Assembly (NCBI RefSeq): GCF_016806695.1 | Contig: NZ_WUED01000003.1 | Span: forward strand, 82,514-146,513 | Direction of reading: 5' to 3' | DNA from: Campylobacter bilis | Lineage (GTDB): Bacteria; Campylobacterota; Campylobacteria; Campylobacterales; Campylobacteraceae | Length of the DNA: 64,000 nucleotides | In this document: in pieces, positions 56,814-64,000 of the stretch | Position numbering within the stretch: position 1 is the first letter of the stretch | Layout: each line of letters starts with the position of its first letter | The notes under the pieces: model-generated | Seen by the model: only the letters and a program-made list of their open reading frames with translations | Told to the model about the DNA's origin: nothing | Database searches by the model: none | Program-made: the position numbers and the translations under genes

Positions 56814-57176
56814 ATGATTTATGAGAATGATTTAATTTATATCCAAAAAGAAGAGGCCCAAGTGCCTTGGATTAAAATTTTTACTAAGCAAGTTTATAAA
56901 GAATTAAGCAATTGTCCCTTGGAATTGCAAAAAGAACTTTTTGATAAAATCATACTTTGCGAAAAGGCAATGATAGAATTTTATAAACCTGAAAAGATTA
57001 ATATAGCTTCTTTTGCAAATTATCTTCCAAGAGTACATTTTCATATTATGGCACGTTTTAAACAGGATGCTTTTTTTCCTGAATGTATGTGGGGAAAACA
57101 GCAAAGAAAAATGCAAGATTTAAATCTACCAAGCTTTGATGAATTTGTAAATTTTTTAAATAATAAAATTTTTTAA
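56814..57176 (+). CDS. HIT-like protein with incomplete histidine triad
   Basis: This 120-residue protein resembles HIT-superfamily nucleotide hydrolases of the bacterial type, with IASFANYLPRVHFHIMARFKQDAFFPECMWG at about 64-94. The triad HxHxH reads R73-V-H75-F-H77; the central, nucleophilic His75 is present but the first His is Arg. The surrounding LPxVHFHI(I/M)xRFxxDxxFP pattern is otherwise well kept. AAAGGAAATTA precedes the ATG. It is monocistronic between the gene remnant and the YceI gene. Function could be altered or lost. Confidence 0.8.
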   Translation: MIYENDLIYIQKEEAQVPWIKIFTKQVYKELSNCPLELQKELFDKIILCEKAMIEFYKPEKINIASFANYLPRVHFHIMARFKQDAFFPECMWGKQQRKMQDLNLPSFDEFVNFLNNKIF

Positions 57177-57249
57177 TTTGTGTTAATTATGTATTATTGA
57201 TTATTTGATTAAAATTTTGTATTTAAAATTATTATAAAAAGGAAATATA

Positions 57250-57822
57250 ATGAAAAAAGTTTTATTAAATTTATTTGCTGTTATGTTTTTTTTACATGTA
57301 GGTGCATCTGCTAAAGAATTTGTCTTAGATAAAAGTCATACGGACCTTGGTTTTAAGATTAAGCATTTACAAATTAGCAATGTTAAAGGAAATTTCAAGG
57401 ATTATTCTGCTGTTATTGATTTTGATTCTATGAATTTGGAGTTTAAAAAACTTGAGGTTGTTGTTAAGGTTGCCTCTATAGATACAGATAATCAAGCAAG
57501 GGATAATTATTTGCAACAGGATGATTTTTTTAAAACACATAAATATCCTGATATGACTTTTGTAATGAAAAAGTATGAAAAAATCGGTGATCATAAAGGT
57601 AAAATGACAGGAGTGCTTACTATAGCTGGAGTTTCTAAAGATATTGTTTTAAATACTGAAATTGGTGGTGTTATAAAGGATCAAAATTCTAAAGAAAAAA
57701 TTGGATTTTCTTTAAATGGTAAAATCAAACGTTCAGATTTTCAATTTGCTATAAATACTTCTACTATCACTTTAAGTGATGAAATAAGTCTTGATATCGA
57801 AGTTGAAGCAAATGAAAAATGA
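57250..57822 (+). CDS. YceI-family periplasmic protein
   Basis: This 190-residue protein has a signal peptide (about 1-21, ends ASA-K) and the lipocalin-like YceI fold, which binds isoprenoids. It starts FVLDKSHTDLGFKIKHLQISNVKGNFKDYSAVIDFD, then has SIDTDNQARDNYLQQDDFFKTHKYPDMTFVMKKYEKI, the typical family order. It ends four bases before the convergent GGDEF-like gene. In C. jejuni YceI proteins are abundant in the periplasm; their ligand is unknown. AAAAGG lies 7 bases before the ATG. Confidence 0.92.
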   Translation: MKKVLLNLFAVMFFLHVGASAKEFVLDKSHTDLGFKIKHLQISNVKGNFKDYSAVIDFDSMNLEFKKLEVVVKVASIDTDNQARDNYLQQDDFFKTHKYPDMTFVMKKYEKIGDHKGKMTGVLTIAGVSKDIVLNTEIGGVIKDQNSKEKIGFSLNGKIKRSDFQFAINTSTITLSDEISLDIEVEANEK

Positions 57823-57826
57823 TTTT

Positions 57827-58783
57827 TTAGTTTAAGAGTTTTTCTTTTAAACTTTGTAAATTTTGTTCTAAACTTCCTTGGTTTTCTTGCCAAACTAATT
57901 TAAAGTTTGGCTTAAAATTTTCATTTTCTAAAATGAATTCTGTATTTTTTAATGTCGATTCTAAAAATCCTAGATGATTTAAAGTTTGATTTTTGTTATT
58001 AAAAATTAAAATAAAGTCATTTTCTACGATGAAAATTTTGGCTTTAAAGCGTTTTAAAATTTTTGCAATTTGTTTTAAGATGAGTTTGACATAGCTTTCT
58101 TGGGTTTGTTTTAGTTCGTTAAAGTGAAGCAAAGCAATAGTATAGTTATTTTTTCCTTTTGTAAAGCGTATGAGACTTTTTTTATTAGGAAGTTTGGTTA
58201 AGGGATCAAAAAAGGCTATTTTATAAATATGATTTATAAAATAAAAGCAAAAAATTAAACTTGCAAATTCAAAATATTTTGTCTTAGTACCTTCTTGCAA
58301 GAAAAATTGTAAATACGCACCTAAAAATGCTAATAAAAGATAAGTTTCTTTAGACTTAAGAGTTTTGATAACAATGAGAAATGTGCCTATTAAAAAAAAT
58401 AAAAATCCTAATTCATTTACAGGTTTAAAAAAATGAAAAGAGATAAAATGAAAATCAAGATTAGCACTATTAAAAGCCGTATTCTTTGGTAAAATGAGGC
58501 TTAAAATATTAATAAAAACAATGCTTATTAGTGAGACAATATTTTTGTTGCTTAAGATTAAAGCAGGGTAGGCTTTAAGACAAAAGAGTGTAAAAATCAT
58601 AGGTAAAAATAATGATACAAATAAATTAGCTTGAAATAAACTTGCATAGAAATAAGGTATTTTAGCACTTAACAATACTAAAGTCAAAAAGAAAATTTTT
58701 GAATTTTTAAAGTAAAAAGATAAAATTAAGGCCAAAAGTTCGAAAATCAAGCTTAAAAATACTAAAAAATCCATTAAAACCAT
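57827..58783 (-). CDS. Membrane protein with a degenerate GGDEF domain
   Basis: This 318-residue protein has about six membrane helices (residues 1-185) and a cytoplasmic domain that begins FFDPLTKLPNKKSLIRF, the standard opening of GGDEF diguanylate cyclases. Where GG(D/E)EF is expected, the sequence reads VENDFILIFNN, so the catalytic glycines and metal-binding acid are lost. It cannot be expected to make cyclic di-GMP; it may be a relict or a ligand sensor. C. jejuni is not known for classical cyclic di-GMP signalling. AAGGA lies before the ATG at 58783. Confidence 0.72.
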   Translation of the reverse strand: MVLMDFLVFLSLIFELLALILSFYFKNSKIFFLTLVLLSAKIPYFYASLFQANLFVSLFLPMIFTLFCLKAYPALILSNKNIVSLISIVFINILSLILPKNTAFNSANLDFHFISFHFFKPVNELGFLFFLIGTFLIVIKTLKSKETYLLLAFLGAYLQFFLQEGTKTKYFEFASLIFCFYFINHIYKIAFFDPLTKLPNKKSLIRFTKGKNNYTIALLHFNELKQTQESYVKLILKQIAKILKRFKAKIFIVENDFILIFNNKNQTLNHLGFLESTLKNTEFILENENFKPNFKLVWQENQGSLEQNLQSLKEKLLN

Positions 58784-58950
58784 TAAAACAATCCTTAGCG
58801 AAAAATAAGAATTTTATAGAAAAAAGCTTAAAAATGGGTTTTATATAAAAGTAGTGGATTGTGATTGGCATTTTACTATTTATTTTGATGTGAAAAGTTA
58901 AAAATTTATTGTTCTTAATTTTAATCAAACTAAAATGAAGTTTTTTTAGC

Positions 58951-58956
58951 TACAAT
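58951..58956 (+). promoter_or_regulatory. Possible -10 box of the ABC-F gene
   Basis: TACAAT in the context TTTTAGCTACAATTTT lies 27 bases before the ATG at 58983, in the 199-base divergent region that holds no ORF. Confidence 0.45.
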
Positions 58957-58982
58957 TTTTTAAAAAAATAAGGATTGATTTT

Positions 58983-60560
58983 ATGGTTGAAGTAAAAAAT
59001 CTCACTATGCGTTTTGCTAATCAGCTTTTATTTGAAAATGTGAATTTAAAACTTGTGCGAGGTCAACGATACGGACTTATTGGTGCTAATGGTGCAGGTA
59101 AATCTACTTTTTTAAAAATCCTCTCAGGTGAGCTTGAGTCTAATAGTGGAGAAGTTGTTTTTGATGAAGGGCTAAAAATAGCTGTTTTAAAACAAGAACA
59201 ATTTGCTTTTGAAGATTATACCATTAAAGATGCTGTTATGTGTGCTAATAAAAGGCTTTTTGATGCTTTAAAAGAAAAAGAAAAGCTTTATCAAAGCGAG
59301 GAATTTAATGATGAGATTAATCAACGTTTAAGTGAGCTTGAAATTATAAGTGCTGAAGAGGATCCTAATTATGATTGTGAAACACGCTGTGAGAAAATTT
59401 TAAGTTCTTTAAAAATTAAAGATTTTAATGCTTTAATGAGTACTTTGCCTAGTACGGATAAATTTAAAGTTTTGCTTGCACAAGTGTTGTTTTTAAATGC
59501 AGATGTGCTTTTTTTAGACGAGCCTACAAATAATCTTGATTTAGAAGCTATTGCTTGGCTTGAAAATGAGCTTTTAAGACATGAAGGAACTTTGGTTGTA
59601 ATTTCTCATAATAGGCATTTTTTAAATAAGATTTGTACAAGAATTTTGGATGTGGATTTTAAACAAATCCGTGATTTTACTGGAAATTATGATGATTGGT
59701 ATATGGCTTCAACACTTTTGGCAAAACAAGCTGAGCTTAAACGGGATAAAACTTTAAAAGAAAGGGAAGAATTAGAAAATTTTATATGTCGTTTTAGTGC
59801 TAATGCTTCTAAGGCAAAGCAAGCTACAAGCCGTGCTAAAGCCCTTGAAAAACTTGAACTTGAAGAGATTAAAATCTCAAGTCGTAGAGATCCTAGTATA
59901 GTTTTTAGACCTAATCGCGATATAGGCAATGAGGTTTTAGAATTTAAAGGCATTACTAAAGCTTATGATAAAGTCTTATTTTCAAATTTGGAATTAAAAA
60001 TAGAAAAAAATGACAAAATTGCATTGATTGGTCCTAATGGGGTAGGTAAGTCGAGTTTAGCTAAAATCATAGCAAATATTGTAGTGCCAGATACTGGCAT
60101 ATTGCATCTAGGAACAACTATAGAGCTTGGTTATTTTCCTCAGGATACAAGTAGTTTAATTTGTGAAAATTTGAAACTTTATGAATGGCTTATGAGTGAA
60201 AAATTCAAAGATTTAGATCAAATCCGTAAGTGTTTAGGTAGAATGCTTTTTAGCGGTAGCGATCAAGAAAAAATGGCAGCGAGTTTAAGTGGGGGCGAAA
60301 AGCATCGTTTAATGCTTTCATCTTTGATGTTAAAACGGCCTAATTTTTTGCTTTTGGATGAACCGGATAATCATTTAGATCTTGAAAGTATTATTGCACT
60401 TGGCGAAGCTTTATATAATTTTAAAGGTGTGGTACTTTGTATAAGTCATGACAGGGAGTTGCTTAGTGCTTTTGCTAATAGGATTTGGTATTTACAAGAT
60501 GGTAAATTGACAGATTTTCGTGGAACTTATCAAGAATTTTTAGGAGAAAATGATGGCTAA
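58983..60560 (+). CDS. ABC-F ATPase, YbiT-like
   Basis: This 525-residue cytoplasmic protein has two ABC modules and no membrane part, as in ABC-F translation factors that act at the ribosome E site. First module: Walker A GANGAGKST at 34-42, the degenerate signature MSTLPSTDKFKVLLAQ, and Walker B LFLDEPTNNLD. Second: GPNGVGKSSL (near 354), signature LSGGEKHRLML and LLLDEPDNHLD. The degenerate first signature is also seen in E. coli YbiT. The linker (about 240-300) is Lys/Glu-rich. AAGGATTGATTTT precedes the ATG. Confidence 0.92.
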   Translation: MVEVKNLTMRFANQLLFENVNLKLVRGQRYGLIGANGAGKSTFLKILSGELESNSGEVVFDEGLKIAVLKQEQFAFEDYTIKDAVMCANKRLFDALKEKEKLYQSEEFNDEINQRLSELEIISAEEDPNYDCETRCEKILSSLKIKDFNALMSTLPSTDKFKVLLAQVLFLNADVLFLDEPTNNLDLEAIAWLENELLRHEGTLVVISHNRHFLNKICTRILDVDFKQIRDFTGNYDDWYMASTLLAKQAELKRDKTLKEREELENFICRFSANASKAKQATSRAKALEKLELEEIKISSRRDPSIVFRPNRDIGNEVLEFKGITKAYDKVLFSNLELKIEKNDKIALIGPNGVGKSSLAKIIANIVVPDTGILHLGTTIELGYFPQDTSSLICENLKLYEWLMSEKFKDLDQIRKCLGRMLFSGSDQEKMAASLSGGEKHRLMLSSLMLKRPNFLLLDEPDNHLDLESIIALGEALYNFKGVVLCISHDRELLSAFANRIWYLQDGKLTDFRGTYQEFLGENDG

Positions 60561-60885
60561 ATTTAGAATTCAATACAGTGCAGGTTTTGGACACTTTACG
60601 CAAAATCATAAGGGTTTTGGTCCTACAATTTATATAGAAGAGATAGTAGAATTTGATAATGGTAAAGATTATTTTGATTATATAGATTTTTATAATACTT
60701 ATTCCAAAAGCGATGATACTTATTTTCATATCAGTTTTTTAGAAGATAGGCCTTTAAGCGATAAAGAAATCACCATTCGTAATCAATACCGTAAACTCCG
60801 TGATGAAAACTGTAAAAAGGCTAAAGAAGAATTTATAGCAAATAATGATTTAGATGTAGAGCATTTGCCTACCCATCATGATTAG
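60553..60885 (+). CDS. Small conserved protein of unknown function
   Basis: This 110-residue acidic, aromatic-rich soluble protein begins MAKFRIQYSAGFGHFTQNHKGFG. I recognise no domain. The second ATG, at 60553, is preferred because GGAG is six bases before it; it overlaps the ABC-F gene by 8 bases, so the two are probably co-translated. The C-terminus DVEHLPTHHD is His-rich. Only 26 bases separate it from the convergent YigZ-family gene. Confidence 0.75.
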   Translation: MAKFRIQYSAGFGHFTQNHKGFGPTIYIEEIVEFDNGKDYFDYIDFYNTYSKSDDTYFHISFLEDRPLSDKEITIRNQYRKLRDENCKKAKEEFIANNDLDVEHLPTHHD

Positions 60886-60911
60886 AATTTTATACATTAT
60901 TGTGCAAGAAT

Positions 60912-61496
60912 TTATAATTTTTCAATTTCAAAAAGTGTAAAATTCTTACAAAAAATTTCAAATTCTTGTTTTTCTTTTTCATTGAGTTTGATATGAAATA
61001 TTGCTTTGTGATCTTTAAAATCTTTTGTAAAATCTAAAAAATGGGTTTTTAAAAAATGTTCAAAGCGGTTTAAAATTTTAAAATCAATAGCAAGGCTTAT
61101 ATTTTTTTTGTTTTCAAATGTGAGTAGTGTAGAATGGTTTATTACTGTGTTTGCAGCTTCATTATAAGCTCTTGTTAATCCTCCTGTGCCAAGCTTTATA
61201 CCACCAAAATATCTTACTGTAATAAGAGCTACATTGATCAATTCATAAGCCCTTAAAACATTTAAAGTTGGCATTCCTGAAGTGCCTTTGGGTTCTCCAT
61301 CATCGCTTTTGTTTTCTATAATTTGGTTAAAGTCATTTAAAGTACGATAAGCATAGACAAAATGGACAGCTTTAGGGTGTTTTTTCTTTAAATTCTGAGA
61401 CAAATTTTGAAATTCTATAAAGGGACAAAGAAAGGATAAAAAATTAGATTTTTTAATTTCAATTTCTGTTTGAAAAATTTGATTAACTGTTTGCAT
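60912..61496 (-). CDS. YigZ/IMPACT-family protein
   Basis: This 194-residue protein of the IMPACT family (UPF0029) has the signature GEPKGTSGMPTLNVLRAYELINVALITVRYFGGIKLGTGGLTRAYNEAA at about 80-130. Its C-terminal part is a ferredoxin-like domain. Family members are linked to translation and to proline peptidase fusion; function here is unknown. A TATAAT box only 19-24 bases upstream of the ATG implies a very short leader. AAAAAGG is the ribosome binding site. Confidence 0.92.
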   Translation of the reverse strand: MQTVNQIFQTEIEIKKSNFLSFLCPFIEFQNLSQNLKKKHPKAVHFVYAYRTLNDFNQIIENKSDDGEPKGTSGMPTLNVLRAYELINVALITVRYFGGIKLGTGGLTRAYNEAANTVINHSTLLTFENKKNISLAIDFKILNRFEHFLKTHFLDFTKDFKDHKAIFHIKLNEKEKQEFEIFCKNFTLFEIEKL

Positions 61497-61514
61497 TTTT
61501 GCCTTTTTATTAAA

Positions 61515-61520
61515 ATTATA
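61515..61520 (-). promoter_or_regulatory. -10 box of the YigZ-family gene
   Basis: TATAAT on the minus strand (AGTATAATTTTA) lies 19 bases before the ATG at 61496; the leader would be about a dozen bases. The rest of the 206-base divergent region shows nothing beyond a chance 29-codon ORF. Confidence 0.6.
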
Positions 61521-61702
61521 CTTATAAAAGCTAAAATCAATTTGATAAAATTAGCAAGCAAATGTATTTAAAACCAAAAATTTTTGTGCTTATTTTTCAT
61601 TGTAATCTTTCAATCTTTTTAAGCATTTTAAAGATACAAGAATTACAGTAATAAAACAGTATTTGATGGATATTTTAAGTTTAATTTTGTAGAATTTTAT
61701 TT

Positions 61703-62929
61703 ATGAAAAAAATTAAAAATTTCAAATTTATTATTCTTTTGTTGAGTTTTGATATTTTAGCTTTGCTTTATGGAATTTCAACGCTTAGTATTAGTAGTGA
61801 TGAGGCTAATATTTATTTTAATAATCAAGAAAAGTCGTTTATTTTTTCTTATGATTTGCTTTATTATATAGCTCATTTTGGAACTTTTATTTTAGGACAA
61901 AATGATTTTGGCTTAAGATTGCCTTTTTTATTTTTTCATTTCTTAAGTTGTTTGCTTCTTTATTTATTGGCTTTAAAATATACAAAAACAGCACAAGATG
62001 CTTTTTTTTCTTTATTATTATTTGTTCTTTTGCCTGGAACTGTCGCAAGTGCTTTATTGATTAATGCCGCATCTTTAGTTATTTTCTTAACCCTTGCTAT
62101 ATTATGCGCTTATGAATATGAAAAAAAATGGCTTTTTTATATTTTATTGATTATATCTTTATTTGTTGATAAATCTTTTAATATTTTATTTTTAACTTTT
62201 TTCTTTTTTGGAATTTATAAAAGAAATGCTTTTTTATTTATTTTATCTCTTATTCTTTTTGGTTTTAGTATTAGTTTTTATGGTTTTGACACAGGAGGTC
62301 GGCCAAGAGGATATTTTCTTGATACCTTAGGTATTTTTGCAGCATGTTTCTCTCCCTTAGTATTTGTGTATTTTTTCTATACTATTTATCGTTTAACGTT
62401 TCAAAAGTATAAAAATTTATTATGGTTTTTAATGAGTGTTACTTTTGTATTTTGTTCTTTGCTTTCATTAAGACAAAAGCTTTTTTTAGATGATTTTTTG
62501 CCTTTTTGTGTTATTTCTACTCCATTACTCATTAAAACTTTAATGCAAAGTTATAGAGTAAGATTGCCAATTTTTAGATTAAGGTATAAAATTTTCATAG
62601 AATGTAGTATGATTTTTTTAATTTTATGTTATTTTTTAATTGTAGCCAATCAAGTATTGTATTATTTTATCAATCAACCCCATCGTCACTTTGCTAGTAA
62701 TTACCATTTTACTAAAGAATTAGCTTTAGAATTGAAAAAACAAGGTATTTTAGAGCTTATAACAGATCCAAGTTTAGAAAAAAGACTGGAATTTTATGGG
62801 ATAAAATATGGTGGTAAACTTCACTTAAAAGCTTTAAAAAAAGGTGAAAAAATCAATCCAAATAGCAAAACTATCCAAGTCAAACTTGGAAAATATGAAA
62901 AATTTTATCAGATTTTAAAGTATGATTAA
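61703..62929 (+). CDS. Polytopic GT39/ArnT-like membrane protein
   Basis: This 408-residue protein has about ten membrane helices. ISSDEANIYFNNQE near residues 33-46 resembles the catalytic Asp-Glu loop of GT39/ArnT-type lipid-linked glycosyltransferases, and GQNDFGLRLPFLFFHFLSCLLLY near 72-94 matches their conserved R-x-P-x4-H motif. The soluble C-terminal part (about 350-408) is short. A role in modifying lipid A, the envelope or a glycan is possible; no partner genes are adjacent. There is no obvious ribosome binding site before the ATG. Its stop is overlapped by the pseudopilin start. Confidence 0.7.
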   Translation: MKKIKNFKFIILLLSFDILALLYGISTLSISSDEANIYFNNQEKSFIFSYDLLYYIAHFGTFILGQNDFGLRLPFLFFHFLSCLLLYLLALKYTKTAQDAFFSLLLFVLLPGTVASALLINAASLVIFLTLAILCAYEYEKKWLFYILLIISLFVDKSFNILFLTFFFFGIYKRNAFLFILSLILFGFSISFYGFDTGGRPRGYFLDTLGIFAACFSPLVFVYFFYTIYRLTFQKYKNLLWFLMSVTFVFCSLLSLRQKLFLDDFLPFCVISTPLLIKTLMQSYRVRLPIFRLRYKIFIECSMIFLILCYFLIVANQVLYYFINQPHRHFASNYHFTKELALELKKQGILELITDPSLEKRLEFYGIKYGGKLHLKALKKGEKINPNSKTIQVKLGKYEKFYQILKYD

Positions 62930-63647
62930 AGCTTTTAGTTTTTTAGAATTTATTTTTATAATATTAATTTTAAATATAATTTTAATCTAGGAAGTATTTA
63001 TTTAAAAAAAGATAGTTTATTAGAAGGTGCTATACAAATCCTTAATGACATACGATACACTCAAACATTAGCTATGATGCAAGATAGCTTAAGAGTTGAT
63101 GAATTAGCAGTTGCAAAAAGAGAATGATATAAAAGTAAATGACAAATTTATTTTATTAAATCAGCTGCTACAGGTTATGATCAAACTTATACTATTTTTT
63201 TGGATAAAAATGGAGATGGAAACGCAAATTTAGGTAAAAATGAAGTTAATATAGACAGAGAAATTGCTGTGGATATAGTAAACCCTAATAAATTAATGAA
63301 TTCAAGACAAAGTGGTGTTATTGATAAAGATAATGAAAAAATTACCCAAAGATAAAAGATTTGGCATAGAAAAAGTAGAGTTTAAAGGTGCTTGTTCGAG
63401 TTCTACTAGATTAGTGTTTGATAAATTAGGTAGAGTGTATTCTCCATTAAAAAATGCCAAATACAGCTATGAAAAAACTTTAGCAAAAAATAATTCTCCT
63501 TGTGTTATTCGTTTATCATCGAAAAAAAATTCTCTTTGCATTGTTGTAGATACTCTTAGCGGTTATGCTTATATCCCAGAATTTAAAACACTTAATACTC
63601 AGCATATTAGTATAAAAAATAAAAATTATACATGTTCTACAATATGA
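62922..63647 (+). pseudogene. Disrupted type II secretion-type pseudopilin gene
   Basis: The start MIKA-FSFLEFIFIILIL carries a prepilin peptidase site (KA, then F+1, E+5) and a hydrophobic stem. A stop (62988-62990) and frameshift follow. The next stretch (GSIYLKKDSLLEGAIQILND..., 62990-63353) includes in-frame TGA at 63125 and 63140 where pilins often have Trp (REW-YKSKW-QIYF). A second frameshift near the A-run at 63335-63341 leads to the C-terminal frame (RFGIEKVEFKGACSSSTRLVFDKLGR), ending at 63647. About 240 codons in all. Four separate lesions show that the gene is dead. The start overlaps the GT39-like gene. Confidence 0.88.
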
Positions 63648-64000
63648 ATGATTTTATAAGTTTTGAATAATTTTTCTTTCATATACATGTAACATTGACT
63701 TTTTTCCAATCCCCCACTTTAATCCCCATTTAAGTTTAATTAGTTATACTTTCATTTCCTTTTTCTAAAAAAGGACTTAAAATCTTTTAAATTATAAAGT
63801 TTCACCAGTCTAGTAGATTTTATAAACTTGGCTTTTTAGCTTAAAATTAATTTAAAAGCTAAAAGCTTGTTATAAATCTTGTTTTTTAATTTAAACTTTT
63901 CTTTTAAATAATGATTTTTTGCAAATTTAATAAAAACAATTTTTTGTTTTCGTTCTTTATAATTTAGTATTGTTATTTTAAATCTTAAAGTCAATCTTTG
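63648..64000 (+). promoter_or_regulatory. Gene-free stretch, probable rRNA operon leader
   Basis: No ORF is supported here. TTGACT (63695-63700) with TTTAAT (63718-63723) at 17-base spacing forms a sigma70-like promoter, and TATACT at 63745-63750 may be a second -10. CGTTCTTTATAA (63951-63962) resembles the boxA antitermination element. In C. jejuni a 16S-23S-5S operon follows the pseudopilin gene at this place as I remember. The 16S start itself is not in the window. Confidence 0.5.

Noticed and set aside
61562..61651. 29-codon ORF in the gap before the GT39-like gene
   Set aside because: No ribosome binding site, no coupling to a neighbour and no recognisable sequence; chance in A/T-rich DNA.
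63125..63142. Two close in-frame TGA codons as possible selenocysteine or Trp recoding
   Set aside because: The same gene also has two frameshifts and a TAG, and TGA is used as a normal stop elsewhere in the window (rpsU, frame ends of lipoprotein genes).
1..64000. tRNA genes, CRISPR arrays, insertion sequences or prophage
   Set aside because: Nothing with the sequence marks of these elements was seen by reading; no repeats of array type, no transposase or integrase frames.

Overview
The window is AT-rich, almost fully coding DNA from an epsilonproteobacterium of the genus Campylobacter, in the C. jejuni/C. coli group. The evidence is the gene order (ppx-fdxB-cosR, cmeABC-cmeR, der-aroK-trpS-serS-pflB, gatC-cvpA-fur-lysS-glyA, frdCAB, the paired dynamin-like GTPases), the AAGGA-type ribosome binding sites and the extended TATAAT -10 boxes without -35 boxes. 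FrdA is nearly identical to the C. jejuni protein as I remember it, while CmeB and CmeA differ more. This fits a close relative or divergent lineage of C. jejuni rather than the reference strain; that judgement is from memory and was not computed.

Layout. 1-5.2 kb: the end of a flagellar export gene (fliO-like), an exopolyphosphatase/ferredoxin pair, the orphan stress regulator CosR, FolB-like and PlsY genes, and a di-heme cytochrome c peroxidase. 5.2-9.2 kb: glmM-lspA-hemJ, then a HemN/HemW-like radical SAM gene and a small conserved gene. 9.2-17 kb: the multidrug efflux operon cmeABC, its repressor cmeR with an intact palindromic operator, and ccoG. 17-23 kb: rpsU, a lipoprotein/ATP-grasp pair, a dehydrogenase, a YajQ protein, a lipoprotein, gene debris and an AAA ATPase. 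23-28 kb (minus strand): the msrPQ methionine sulfoxide repair system and an EamA-kdsA-ribH-nusB-pyrF operon. 28-34.7 kb: der-aroK-trpS-serS-pflB. 34.7-40.8 kb (minus strand): a sigma28-type flagellar co-expressed gene, pyk, mqo, coaX and a YfgM/BamB-like pair with a 47-codon gene at its end. 40.9-47.2 kb: gatC-cvpA-fur-lysS-glyA-DUF1882-SPOR-aroE. 47.3-52.6 kb: a lipoprotein, lgt and fumarate reductase frdCAB. 52.6-56.6 kb: two dynamin-like GTPases. 56.8-63.7 kb: HIT-like, YceI, a degenerate GGDEF membrane protein, an ABC-F ATPase, a small protein, a YigZ-family protein, a GT39-like membrane protein and a wrecked type II pseudopilin gene. The last 350 bases hold no gene and look like the leader of an rRNA operon.

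Working together: envelope building (glmM, lspA, lgt, plsY, kdsA), oxidative stress defence (cosR, cytochrome c peroxidase, msrPQ, fur), efflux (cmeRABC), respiration (frd, mqo, ccoG) and motility (fliO-like, pflB, a sigma28 gene) are interleaved with housekeeping genes. I found no CRISPR, prophage, insertion sequence, tRNA or long homopolymeric G tract. The most notable observations are the pseudopilin pseudogene with two in-frame TGA codons at likely Trp positions, a hairpin that buries the ribosome binding site of the first dynamin-like gene, a HIT-like protein with the first triad histidine replaced by Arg, a degenerate GGDEF protein, a short gene at 39080-39223, and two intergenic gene remnants.
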